Numbered from the stretch's first letter, positions 6,201-11,098 are shown. The stretch is DNA of 11,495 nucleotides from Phycisphaeraceae bacterium (GCA_029260675.1 JAJDCV010000081.1:1-11495); one strand, 5' to 3'. A program made the numbers and translations. Notes: a model not told the origin generated them from the letters alone.

Positions 6201-8778
6201 TAGTCGGCGCCCCGGCGCCCTCTTCTTCCGCCGCGGCGTTGAGATATAACTGCACGTTGTACGACCCGGTGCCCGATACACCGCCGACCGTTATCGTGTA
6301 CAACCCGGCTGCCGTTGCCGCGATCGTTTGCATCAGGGCCGGCTGACCCGCGGCCCCCGACGAATCGCTACCTATTAAGACCGCGGACGGGTCATACAAC
6401 TCAACAAGGGGCTGCAGCCCCGCATCCGCCTGCACACGCAAGGTCACTTGCTGCCCCGCGTCAAGCTCGATCGTAAAGCTATCGGTGTCCGTCGACGAAC
6501 TGATAAATCCACCGACCTGCCCCTCATAGACCTGCCCGCCAAAAGGTTCAACAACAGACAAAGGGGTCGGGAACGGGGAGATACCAATATCCACGAATAT
6601 CGTGCTATTAAACGTTGCGGCCATGGTGTTGCCGAATAAGTCGGTCAAGGCCCCGGCCGGCAGGGTTACATCCAACGCCCCTTCGCCGACTAAACCATCA
6701 AGCGTGAACGCAAACTCAGTGGGGCTCATCTGGGTGACGCCGGTCACGGTGCCTTTACTAAGGACCAGGTCAGTGGCGCTGATAGTTCCGGGGTCGACCG
6801 GTTCGTTGAATGTGAGTGTCAGTGAATCAAGAGGCGTGGCCACGGTTGAGCCATCGCTTGGGGTCATCGCCGTGACACCAATAGGGGTCTGGTCATAGCG
6901 GAAGCTGACCTGCAGCAGGTTGTTGCTCAAGCCGTCGCCGAGTCGATCGACCGAGCCTGCGGCCAGGGCCATGGACTGGACCCCCTGCACGCTAACCGGT
7001 GAAGAGGCGAACTGGAATGTGACCGTCCTGCTGCCGGGTACCATGAAACCGGAAGCGGCGATCCCGTTGACCGTGAAACCGGATGCCTGGACACTCAAGG
7101 GATTGACGTCGTCTGCAAATACGACGGCGAACTCGGTAGGAGGCGCCGCAATCACATCATCTTGTGAAGGCGAAGTCGACTGGATTGTTAATCCAAGCGC
7201 GTTGATCGCATTGAATGCATTAAGCCGCCCGCCCGTAACGGACCGGCCAGCCATCGAAGCGACCGGGTCGACCCCGTCGAAGATGGCGTCCTTGATCTTC
7301 TGTAAAGTCGCGTTGGGAGCGACGCTCCACGCCAGAGCCACGGCACCCGCCACGTGCGGTGAGGCCATCGAAGTCCCGTTGAGTTCACCATACCCACCGT
7401 TCGGCAGCGTGCTCAGGATGCTTACACCGGGTGCCGCAAGATCGACGGTTGACAGCCCGTAGTTCGAAAAACCCGCCTTGGCGTCGTTACGGTCGGTGGC
7501 CGCCACTGAGATGATGAAGTCCGAGTTGTAGGAAGATGGGTAGTGGGCCGAGCTGTCGGTATTCGCGCCGCTATTGCCCGCCGCAGCTACAAATAGAATC
7601 CCCGCCGAGCCGCCGCTGTTAATAGCGCCGAGCAGGGAACTACTGAATCCACCGCCGCCCCAGCTGTTGTTGGTGAGCCTGATGTTCGTGCCGGCTTGTC
7701 GCGCCGCCGTGGCGTAGTTGACCGCGGAGACCGCGTCTGAAGTCGAACCACTGCCCCCGCTGGACAGGAACTTCAGCCCCATGATCTGACTGGTCCAGTT
7801 GACACCGACCACGCCCACGCCGTTGTTGCCCGTCGCGGCGATGGTGCCCGATACATGCGTGCCGTGCTTATTGTCGTCAAACGGATCGTTATCGTTATTA
7901 ATGAAGTCCCAACCAACCAAGTCGTCGACAAAGCCGTTGGCGTCCTGATCTGTGAAGTTCTCCCACCGTGAGTCCGCCAACAGGTCGCCGGCATCGATGT
8001 AACCGGTACTGTTAAAGTCGGTGACGAATGGCGCGTTGACCGATTCATTCAGATCCCTGAAGGTGATCAGGCCATCGTTATCGAAGTCGATCAGGCTGCT
8101 GGCAAATGAAGTGGGTATCTCGTTCTGATTCAGCCAGACGTTCTGGTAGAGGTCGGGGTGGCGGTAGTCGATCCCGGTGTCGATGACACCGACGACCACG
8201 CCCGTACTCCCGGTGCTGATATCCCACGCCTCGGGCGCATCGATATCAGAGTCGGGTGTGCCGCCGCTCTGCCCGGTGTTGTGAAGCCCGAATAAACTCC
8301 CCAGGCTGGGGTCATTCGGGAAGGCGTCGATGCTGTGAACGAAATCGGGCTCAAGGAAGTCGAAGCCGCCAAGCGAATCAATATCCGCCAACACCTCGCT
8401 GAACGTTAACGCGGGATCCGTCGTGATACGGAATAACCCGTCTGCACCTAAAGATTCAACCGAATCAATGGTACTCGTGGCCTCATTATTCATGCCCGTG
8501 ATCAGTCCCTCGGCGTCCAGATCGCCGGTGGCAAACTTGGCGATCCACCGGCCCGTGAACGCCTCCACCTCCTCCCCTTGCCAGATCACCGTGCCGGCGA
8601 CCGGCAGCTGATCGTCTTGCCCAAGTGGTGTCGCCGAAAGCAGCAGGCGCGGCTCAAGCGTCTCGAACCCGGATCGGCTGGGTGTTGATGACGAACGGGC
8701 ATCCTCGGGGGAGTCCGCGTGCGGATTCCGTCCCGTCACGGATTTATTGCGCTTGCCGGGAAATCTGGAAGTGGCCAT
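1..8778 (-). CDS. Giant LEPR-XLL subtilisin-like (S8) serine protease with PPC/Ig-like repeat stalk, 3' end outside window
   Basis: An unbroken frame of 2926 codons leaves the window without a stop. Predicted extracellular or surface endopeptidase. Residues 39-49 (FETLEPRLLLSA region) contain the LEPR-XLL motif of planctomycete surface proteins. Residues ~77-149 resemble an I9-type propeptide, ending FLEPDFV. The S8 catalytic domain spans ~157-527: Asp200 in VIDTGIDYRHPDL, His305 in HGTHVSGTIAA, Asn402 in AAAGNSG, Ser470 in NGTSMASPHVAG; all four are intact. After it come two Ig-like domains (~529-733) and repeated PPC and Ig-like domains to the edge, described separately. The start ATG at 8778 is chosen because the frame is closed by TAA at 8805-8803 with no other start between; a ten-G tract sits where the Shine-Dalgarno should be. 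No classical hydrophobic signal peptide is visible. The stalk probably displays the protease away from the cell or binds a polymer or matrix. Protease identity is secure; substrate and anchoring are unknown because the C terminus is missing. Confidence 0.95.
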   Translation of the reverse strand, partial: MATSRFPGKRNKSVTGRNPHADSPEDARSSSTPSRSGFETLEPRLLLSATPLGQDDQLPVAGTVIWQGEEVEAFTGRWIAKFATGDLDAEGLITGMNNEATSTIDSVESLGADGLFRITTDPALTFSEVLADIDSLGGFDFLEPDFVHSIDAFPNDPSLGSLFGLHNTGQSGGTPDSDIDAPEAWDISTGSTGVVVGVIDTGIDYRHPDLYQNVWLNQNEIPTSFASSLIDFDNDGLITFRDLNESVNAPFVTDFNSTGYIDAGDLLADSRWENFTDQDANGFVDDLVGWDFINNDNDPFDDNKHGTHVSGTIAATGNNGVGVVGVNWTSQIMGLKFLSSGGSGSTSDAVSAVNYATAARQAGTNIRLTNNSWGGGGFSSSLLGAINSGGSAGILFVAAAGNSGANTDSSAHYPSSYNSDFIISVAATDRNDAKAGFSNYGLSTVDLAAPGVSILSTLPNGGYGELNGTSMASPHVAGAVALAWSVAPNATLQKIKDAIFDGVDPVASMAGRSVTGGRLNAFNAINALGLTIQSTSPSQDDVIAAPPTEFAVVFADDVNPLSVQASGFTVNGIAASGFMVPGSRTVTFQFASSPVSVQGVQSMALAAGSVDRLGDGLSNNLLQVSFRYDQTPIGVTAMTPSDGSTVATPLDSLTLTFNEPVDPGTISATDLVLSKGTVTGVTQMSPTEFAFTLDGLVGEGALDVTLPAGALTDLFGNTMAATFNSTIFVDIGISPFPTPLSVVEPFGGQVYEGQVGGFISSSTDTDSFTIELDAGQQVTLRVQADAGLQPLVELYDPSAVLIGSDSSGAAGQPALMQTIAATAAGLYTITVGGVSGTGSYNVQLYLNAAAEEEGAGAPTNDTIADAQDLSASFTGLGGSLSRAAVIGEGPGADVYRLDLGTGELASFAISGLDVATAGIELLDASGALLANGIVNTNADQVITDFVTPAAGPYYVRVTSNGRYSLLLIRGGTYGTDQADLQDITLPGTVLGQLGGRVAPSPGPAAAVTGPFDVIASPLSLGFAVDGSFVGPTVGARHNGVEFFNFGTELAGYAVSFNGSSFSNSAPDRSSSFPVTIDDLSTAGHHVFRITATVNASLGFERTVSWRDGDDYATIHTVLQNLTGSDLNNVALLENIDPDAGGVFDTSNDVTSTDMLVVASNIHGAMGLGSDDPRAVVSVENFDVVDPFVVIGSPSDPNGFVDDNSINIAFDIGLLGPGESADMTFAMVFGSNQSQVEDTFTNIALPPGGVGGGDDEYRVSVNAGDVLTLTTATPADGPFEPVNLLDPAIELIDPSDNVVAADSNSAPDGRNAELSFTATVTGTYIIRVLDEGTDPGDYILTVNGSTATPPPLRVTQIDPADGAELAATPTQVTVDFSSPLRLSSVSADDLRIDGIAATAFSFLDGDTVVFDIPGTIKGSHVIEIAAGAIVGLNDTSLEGFSSSFNLSLDPILPLGSLIYDPPLLGQIANPGDVEEYLFSLDPAQTITLVADPSGALQPVIELLDPSGSTIATSESIGLGDQVLIQTAGTTTAGTYTIRVSGALGTTGDFALQLLLNTAVDRESNNTTAAAQDLVPAYVDLAGPGNRAAAIGSVSAVDDDFYRIRLTEDKDMVTIAVTPQSGGTLHVDLINRDGLRVATGQANASNVGSVIRDFRVAGRLKKGDFYIRVYGSGEYSLVVTKDASFDLEPNDDLAQGQDITATNSVLGFVGAALVPGGAVDLYDHYTINVDAGDVLTIETDTPADGPFSFGNNLDPALELYGPAGVLVASDSNGAADGRNARISYTSPATGSFVVRVLADAGTHGEYVLNVDGTQADPTPLHVTSINPTDGTRMGSSPSAITVDFDRPLRFISLKASDLEINGAPSGLILSFSDQSVTFLAPIFGEGTHTVTIDAGSIQDLLGQGNEAFSSQFIVDQTAPRVIASSILHGDIIPAGNVVYTAQFDEAILTSNLDASDFLLSGVTHGTISADRFSFDDVTNTLSVEFDSLPEDNYILTLRSGDGAIEDVLGSDLDGEVNPVGTVISGNGLAGGDFIVGFEVDITEMPFPTPLNAVSPSGGLVFDGDTFGVIGNPIDTDSFTIQVDPGQTLTVLVRPVGAVLQPLIELRDPSLSVVGTATASGPGQPALIQTVHTVAGQYTITIAGDAGTTGAYTVELLVNAALEEETLGGPGNDTILDAQDIVGSFIDLGAGNARAAVIGEGPGFDVYRLALNAADATTIALNLLDAGTAEIELLDATGAVMAVGVDAINADKLIADLVAPASGDYFIRVDSNTRYSLLVTRNATFQALAQSDVGGPQDISVTGSVLGHLTGGPIAAAADPVIKLGLIQDANPWGRTSNNAIAAELGYSVTQIFSSAIGSTDLSAFDIIVMAGDQNTTTYGRVLANMPAIESFVNAGGTWVLNYAAGSLSRPLGFDLLPGADGLVFTGRSGKDINVLDPTSGLIEGVGGVIDNTILDGGNSSTHGFATGTLPVGGNAILSTGTSSQIVALDYPFGGGSVIVHTIPVEFYNGGPHGIGRVFHRNLFEFASESVQPGTSTFSVRVNSGDALTIRTKTPGDGAFVPVNLLDPAIELIDPTGAVVATDSSSAPDGRNALITFTAISTGTYTIRVTAEGADAGDYLLEVTGHTGALPTFEVIGSDPMDGATFTTQPTQMTIDFSDTMLLTSLDPSDLMIGGEAAVAVTVVDNDTVVFDLPSIADGIHTATIAAGAVTNLQGTGLTVFTSSFEVDSTAPRLINSSIQLGDVLTTGALTYTAVFSEELDSRSLNTGDVSLVSANNGSFSPTLFNYDPATSTLTLEYVGLPEDQFTLTLFSGNGGFEDLLGLDLDGEPIAFPIPPNSSGDGVPGGNFFVGFSTDIGTTAFPVPLLPVDPAGGLVYEGEATGVIGSAGDIDSFTINLDAGQTVTGRLSGGAPFLGVVELFDPSMALIGS
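208..2652 (-). repeat. Stalk composite module 3 (PPC-PPC-insert-PPC-Ig-Ig)
   Basis: Residues 2043-2857. The order is PPC-a (2043-2165, PFPTPLNAVSPSGGLVFDG), PPC-b (2179-2281, RAAVIGEGPGFDVYRL), an inserted alpha/beta domain (2317-2526), PPC-c (~2531-2625, VNSGDALTIRTKTPGDGAF...LLDPAIELIDPTGAVVA), Ig-like (2629-2724) and a second Ig-like domain (2726-2856, TAPRLINSSIQLGDVLTTGA, with a DLLGLDLDGE loop). In PPC-b and PPC-c it is nearer to module 1 than to the adjacent module 2. In its second Ig-like domain it matches module 2, since module 1 lacks that domain. Confidence 0.8.
1201..1830 (-). other. Glutamine-amidotransferase-like alpha/beta domain inserted in module 3
   Basis: Residues 2317-2526 (from PVIKLGLIQD to LFEFASE). 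A first beta strand (IKLGLIQD), a helix with NNAIAAELGY, a strand SVTQIF, then FDIIVMAGDQ, a helix, IESFVNAGGTWVLNYAA and a C-terminal GGGSVIVHTIPVEFY give the order seen in class I glutamine amidotransferase-like or ThuA-like folds used as non-catalytic modules. No Cys nucleophile is present at the elbow (MAGDQ, then NYAAGS), so it is probably a binding or structural domain. The fold call is inferred from the pattern and moderately uncertain. Confidence 0.5.
2653..4434 (-). repeat. Stalk composite module 2 (PPC-PPC-PPC-Ig-Ig, no insert)
   Basis: Residues 1449-2042. The order is PPC-a (1449-1571), PPC-b (1573-1683, with a diverged YRIRLTEDKDMVTIAV core in place of the GEGPG-DVYRL of the other copies), a short linker, PPC-c (~1714-1816, INVDAGDVLTIETDTPADGP), Ig-like (1818-1912, INPTDGTRMGSSPSAITVDF) and a second Ig-like domain (1914-2041, TAPRVIASSILHGDIIPAG, ending in the acidic DVLGSDLDGE loop). 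The linker between PPC-b and PPC-c carries no extra domain. This is the most diverged of the three full copies. Confidence 0.8.
4435..6576 (-). repeat. Stalk composite module 1 (PPC-PPC-insert-PPC-Ig)
   Basis: Residues 735-1448. The order is: PPC-a (735-868, PFPTPL...QVYEG...DTDSFTI); PPC-b (870-972, RAAVIGEGPGADVYRL...YYVRVTSN); a linker containing an extra domain (1012-1242); PPC-c (~1254-1348, VNAGDVLTLTT...LLDPAIELIDP...APDGRNA); and an Ig-like domain (1351-1447, IDPADGAELAATPTQVTVDF). The second Ig-like domain present in modules 2 and 3 is absent here. PPC-c is strikingly like that of module 3, and this extends to the DNA (4750-5016 against 915-1180). Confidence 0.8.
5053..5745 (-). other. 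Extra beta-rich domain inserted in module 1 of the stalk
   Basis: Residues 1012-1242 (from DVIASPLSLGF to EDTFTNI), between PPC-b and PPC-c of module 1. It is rich in alternating hydrophobic and polar residues and aromatics, with segments such as HNGVEFFNFGTELAGYAVSF, ATIHTVLQNLTGSDLNNVAL and IAFDIGLLGPGESADMTFAM. The NLTGSDLNNVALLENIDPD and GPGES stretches look like CARDB- or DUF11-type beta sandwiches that describe conserved-core surface repeats. I do not recognise a named family. There is no counterpart in module 2, and module 3 has a different domain at this place. Confidence 0.5.
6577..7194 (-). other. Two Ig-like domains linking the protease to the stalk
   Basis: Residues ~529-628 (from LTIQSTSPSQDDV) and 630-733 (from QTPIGVTAMTPSDG). 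Both show the xxSPxxG...F..PVxxxSxxAxDxxxxG pattern, ending in a FGN or LGDG turn, that is typical of SbsA/SwmB-type bacterial Ig-like domains. The first resembles the module F domain and the second the module G domain described in the repeat entries, so this is probably a partial extra copy of the repeat. The role is as a spacer or in adhesion (inference). Confidence 0.6.
7909..8088 (-). other. Three EF-hand/dockerin-like calcium loops inserted between catalytic Asp and His
   Basis: Residues 231-290 lie between Asp200 and His305. Three acidic loops follow one another with a 23-residue period: DFDNDGLITFRD (231-242, a complete DxDxDG-I-x3-D pattern), DFNSTGYIDAGD (254-265) and DQDANGFVDD (277-286). 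Ligand positions 1, 3, 5 and 9 or 12 are acidic or Asn/Ser/Thr in all three. The third loop, followed by LVGWDF, matches a calcium loop common in surface subtilases; the first two look like an added dockerin-type pair. Calcium-dependent stability of the catalytic domain is the likely result. Binding is inferred from the pattern. Confidence 0.7.
8331..8664 (-). other. LEPR-XLL motif and I9-like propeptide region of the giant protease
   Basis: Residues 39-149 of the protease. ETLEPRLLLSA at 39-49 matches the LEPR-XLL signature seen near the N terminus of very large planctomycete and related proteins; its position suggests a role in export or sorting, which is not proven. The first 38 residues are polar, rich in Arg, Lys and Ser, with no hydrophobic core. 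Residues ~77-149 (starting GRWIAKF, ending FLEPDFVHSI) have the look of a subtilisin propeptide that folds the catalytic domain and is then cut off; this assignment rests on motif position rather than strong similarity. Confidence 0.75.
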
Positions 8779-8782
8779 GATG

Positions 8783-8792
8783 CCCCCCCCCC
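8783..8792 (-). promoter_or_regulatory. Ten-G homopolymer in place of the Shine-Dalgarno of the giant protease
   Basis: On the minus strand the start reads G10-CATC-ATG, so the homopolymer ends four bases before the initiation codon and overlaps the usual Shine-Dalgarno position. It offers only a weak GGGG-type pairing with the 16S tail. No AGGAG-like motif lies nearby. A run of this length is prone to slipped-strand length change, which would alter the leader spacing. The exact length is also a common sequencing-error site. Confidence 0.6.
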
Positions 8793-9120
8793 GTTCGTAT
8801 GGTTAGTAAATTGACATGAACGCCCAAAACATAAATGGTCGCCGCCCGGGAAATTGCCTGCCAATCGAACCGAACCCCACAACGCAACACAACAAAACCG
8901 TGTGAAGCCTGTGTGGTTGAAACCTCTGAACCAGAGCCGGCCCCGAAGTGAACGGATCGTGTGTGAGATAGGAGTGGCGCCTAACCCGATTAGATGCCCG
9001 GTGAGGTGATCTATCACTTCTCGTGACGAATCTACCAAGAGATGAGATCTGTACTCTCTCTTTTTGTTTCGCACTTCTCCGAAACTCCCCAAAATTAAGC
9101 GTGACACTTCTTTTTTAGCA

Positions 9121-9154
9121 AATATACGTTAGCCAATTCAAGACACCATGTCAA
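9121..9154 (-). promoter_or_regulatory. Candidate sigma70-type promoter for the giant protease
   Basis: On the minus strand a perfect TTGACA (9154-9149) is followed by TAACGT at 17-bp spacing (9131-9126) or by the better TATATT at 22-bp spacing (9126-9121), which is too long for a standard promoter. It would give a leader of roughly 350 bases. The -35 match is good and the -10 is weak, so this is tentative. Confidence 0.3.
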
Positions 9155-9253
9155 TACACAATCACTCTTTATATTGGGAATTTGGGGCTCTCGAAGAGCA
9201 GCACGCTCAGATTTTTCGGGGCGGATTAATGATTGGTCCTAATCGACCAGTAC

Positions 9254-9288
9254 CTTTATTAATGGCGCCAATCTCAGGGCTAATAAAG
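9254..9288. repeat. Perfect 8-bp AT-rich inverted repeat downstream of the DUF1080 gene
   Basis: CTTTATTA (9254-9261) and TAATAAAG (9281-9288) are exact reverse complements around a 19-base spacer that itself contains the palindrome TGGCGCCA (9263-9270). The arms are AT-rich with no T run after them, so this is a weak terminator candidate; an operator is equally possible. Confidence 0.35.
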
Positions 9289-9333
9289 TCGTTTCACTAT
9301 TTCACGGCTTGACTGGCCCATGGTAGTGGTGTG

Positions 9334-10857
9334 CTAATTTGCCGGGCCGGGCTCGGGTGCCTGGTCCAGCGGCCAGAGTTCCCATCGCCTGAAATAGACC
9401 TCGGCCAGTTCGGTTTGCAGTTGCAATTTGCCGCGGCGGGGCGTGACATCAAACGCCTCGTTGACCTTGGTGCCATTGACGTAGACCTGGATGTGTCCGC
9501 CGTCGCAGGTCACGTCCAGGCGTGTCCAGTCGCCGACCGGGCTGTCCGGGTCCTTGCTCCCGCGGAAGCCTAGCTTGTCTTCCCAATCGGGGTCACGTCC
9601 GAACCAGTTGACACGCTTGTAGTGGTCGCGGTCGAAGGTCTGCCGTGGTGCTCCTGCCTGCCAGATGATTTCGCCGTCGCGGTCCTTTGAGGTTTCGCAG
9701 GTGATGGCGATGGGTACGGGGCTGCCGTCTTCTGAATTACCGGAGACCATGATCAGGTCGCCGACACCGCCTTCGATGATCTGTACTTCGATCGCGGGCA
9801 TCCATGTGCCGTTGTATCCGCCGTCGGCCCCGGTGCTGTGCAGCAGCAAGCCCGAGTCCCGCGCGGCCTGGGACCGCTCGCGCCAGGTTCTTTCGCCCCA
9901 CTTAAACTCCAGGACCATGTGATAGTTTTCGTACGCCTGCCGGGTAAGGATCCCGCCGAACCCGTCGCCGGTGACGTGGAGCATCCCGTCGGTCACCCGG
10001 AAGACATCGCGTGGGTCTTCGTATTGCTCGTCCTTCAGCCATGTGTAGAGCCCGTCGAGGTTTTCGCCGTTGAATAGTTTTATGACGCCGTCGGTGGGCG
10101 TGACGGCGTCGTCTGTAACGCCTGGATCGTCCTTGTCATTCAACTCACGGATGTAGATGTTACGGAACCAGAGCTTGTTGCCGTGGCTTTGCAATTCGAT
10201 CTGCCCGGTAGGGGGCAGTGGCTTGCCGGGCTCCCAGTAGTTTTCCAACTCGACGTTATCAACGACAAGCTGCCCGTTAAGTTTTACCGTCACCCGGTTG
10301 CCGACCATGCGGATGAAAAAGGTATTCCATTCCCCGACGGGATTATCCGCCTTTGCTAGTGGGAACCTTGGGTTGTCCTTGTTGTTCCACAAGCCCCCGG
10401 AGCCTTGGTCTGCACCGTGCTTGAATAGCGGCTCGTGCCCGGTGTCCCAGATCTGTATCTGTGGGTTGCCACGTACGTAAAGGCCGCTGTCGCCCGCGGG
10501 GAGGATTTTCCAGTCGACGTACAGCTCAAAGTCGCCGTAGTCTCGGGCGGTGCAGAGGTTTTCACCCTGGCCATCAAACTCGAGTGCGCCGTCGACAACC
10601 CGCCAGTGCGCTAGCATGGATTCGTCGGCCTCACGTTGCGCCTGGGCCAACTGCTCGTCGTTCATCTGCTCACGTTTCAGTGGGTTGGCGACCAGCCCCT
10701 TCCAGCCCGTGAGGTCTTCGCCGTTAAATAAAGGCGTAAAGCCCTGCGGGACACCCGGGGCGGGTGCCTCCGCCTGCAATGAGTGGGTAAACACTATGAG
10801 CAAGGCCATCAGGGTAAGTGTGATATGCCTACTCATCGGGATTTGGACCTGGCGCAT
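9334..10857 (-). CDS. Secreted protein with two 3-keto-disaccharide hydrolase (DUF1080) domains
   Basis: A 507-residue protein. DUF1080 (3-keto-disaccharide hydrolase, concanavalin-like jelly roll) proteins cleave keto-glycosides or bind glycans in or outside the periplasm. Residues 9-31 form a signal peptide (HITLTLMALLIVFTHSLQAEA). Domain 1 (~39-238) begins FTPLFNGEDLTGW and contains SGLYVRG, PQIQIWD, GSGGLWNN, GEWNTFFIRMVGNRVTVKLN and GQIELQSHGNKLWFRNIYI, all hallmark stretches. Domain 2 (~258-495) begins IKLFNGENLDGLYTW and contains DSGLLLHS, PAIEVQIIEGGVGD, GDWTRLDVTCDGGHIQVYVN and a final GKLQLQTELAEVYFRRWEL. The ATG at 10857 is preferred over the one seven codons later because AAGGAG lies 7 bases before it. 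The gene ends with TAG. It is divergent from the 23S rRNA unit and 555 bp upstream of the protease on the same strand. Family is secure; the substrate and which of the two domains is catalytic are not. Confidence 0.92.
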   Translation of the reverse strand: MRQVQIPMSRHITLTLMALLIVFTHSLQAEAPAPGVPQGFTPLFNGEDLTGWKGLVANPLKREQMNDEQLAQAQREADESMLAHWRVVDGALEFDGQGENLCTARDYGDFELYVDWKILPAGDSGLYVRGNPQIQIWDTGHEPLFKHGADQGSGGLWNNKDNPRFPLAKADNPVGEWNTFFIRMVGNRVTVKLNGQLVVDNVELENYWEPGKPLPPTGQIELQSHGNKLWFRNIYIRELNDKDDPGVTDDAVTPTDGVIKLFNGENLDGLYTWLKDEQYEDPRDVFRVTDGMLHVTGDGFGGILTRQAYENYHMVLEFKWGERTWRERSQAARDSGLLLHSTGADGGYNGTWMPAIEVQIIEGGVGDLIMVSGNSEDGSPVPIAITCETSKDRDGEIIWQAGAPRQTFDRDHYKRVNWFGRDPDWEDKLGFRGSKDPDSPVGDWTRLDVTCDGGHIQVYVNGTKVNEAFDVTPRRGKLQLQTELAEVYFRRWELWPLDQAPEPGPAN

Positions 10858-10864
10858 CGTGATT

Positions 10865-10870
10865 CTCCTT
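10865..10870 (-). promoter_or_regulatory. Shine-Dalgarno of the DUF1080 gene
   Basis: The minus strand reads AAGGAG followed by seven bases and then ATG at 10857. It is a near-consensus site and decides between the two possible in-frame starts. It contrasts with the G-tract leader of the neighbouring protease gene. Confidence 0.8.
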
Positions 10871-10939
10871 AGGTGGCCGTAGTTTAGCGTACCGGTGCCA
10901 GGCTAGGGCGAGAGGCGTAAGCCCCTTGATCTGCCCGAC

Positions 10940-10967
10940 TTGACAGACATACGGGGGTAGGTACAAT
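10940..10967 (+). promoter_or_regulatory. Upstream promoter (P1) of the 23S rRNA unit
   Basis: TTGACA (10940-10945), a 16-bp spacer and TACAAT (10962-10967): a perfect -35 and a 5/6 -10. It points towards the 23S gene and away from the DUF1080 gene. The surrounding CCCGACTTGACAGACA is nearly repeated at the second promoter. Confidence 0.75.
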
Positions 10968-11070
10968 TTCTCTTCTTGGCAGAATCGGCCCGGGGAACCA
11001 CCCAGAAGGCCGAGATCCGACGCCAAGAGGCCTACCGCAACGCCTGATCAGATGCCCGGAATTACCCGGC

Positions 11071-11098
11071 TTGACAGGCACGGATGGGCCGGTAAAGT
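11071..11098 (+). promoter_or_regulatory. Downstream promoter (P2) of the 23S rRNA unit
   Basis: TTGACA (11071-11076), a 16-bp spacer and TAAAGT (11093-11098). It lies 131 bp after P1 with the same spacer length and the same flank (CCCGGCTTGACAGGCA), the tandem arrangement usual for rRNA operons. The -10 is weaker than that of P1, and the following GC-rich bases resemble a discriminator. Confidence 0.7.

Larger units (their letters stand above)
8793..9333. other. AT-richer intergenic region between DUF1080 gene and giant protease gene
   Basis: This stretch of about 540 bp has no convincing gene. A minus-strand open frame of 123 codons (9107-8736) crosses it, but its composition and its overlap with the protease start argue against coding. 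It holds a candidate minus-strand promoter (9121-9154), an AT-rich inverted repeat (9254-9288) and the G tract. No hairpin followed by a T run was seen, so no clear intrinsic terminator for the upstream gene can be called. Confidence 0.6.

Noticed and set aside
1..6576. CRISPR or non-coding tandem array as an explanation of the repeated DNA
   Set aside because: The repeats are long, diverged, in frame and translate to PPC and Ig-like domains, so they are protein repeats.
212..8611. Many plus-strand open frames of 60 to 235 codons, such as 646-1353 and 6920-7462
   Set aside because: All lie opposite the continuous protease frame, are low-complexity in Ser/Thr/Pro or Arg, have no recognisable domains, and are expected shadows of a GC-rich coding strand.
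8811..8836. Plus-strand TTGACA with an AT-rich stretch about 14-15 bases downstream
   Set aside because: Spacing is poor, there is no gene on the plus strand after it, and it lies within the leader of the minus-strand protease gene.
8736..9107. 123-codon minus-strand frame over the protease start
   Set aside because: It overlaps the strongly supported protease start in another frame, has no domain signal and a composition unlike a protein. Kept only as a note for the G-tract finding.
10829..11081. Two overlapping 65-codon minus-strand frames upstream of the DUF1080 gene
   Set aside because: They lie over the rRNA promoter region and have no ribosome site or recognisable content.
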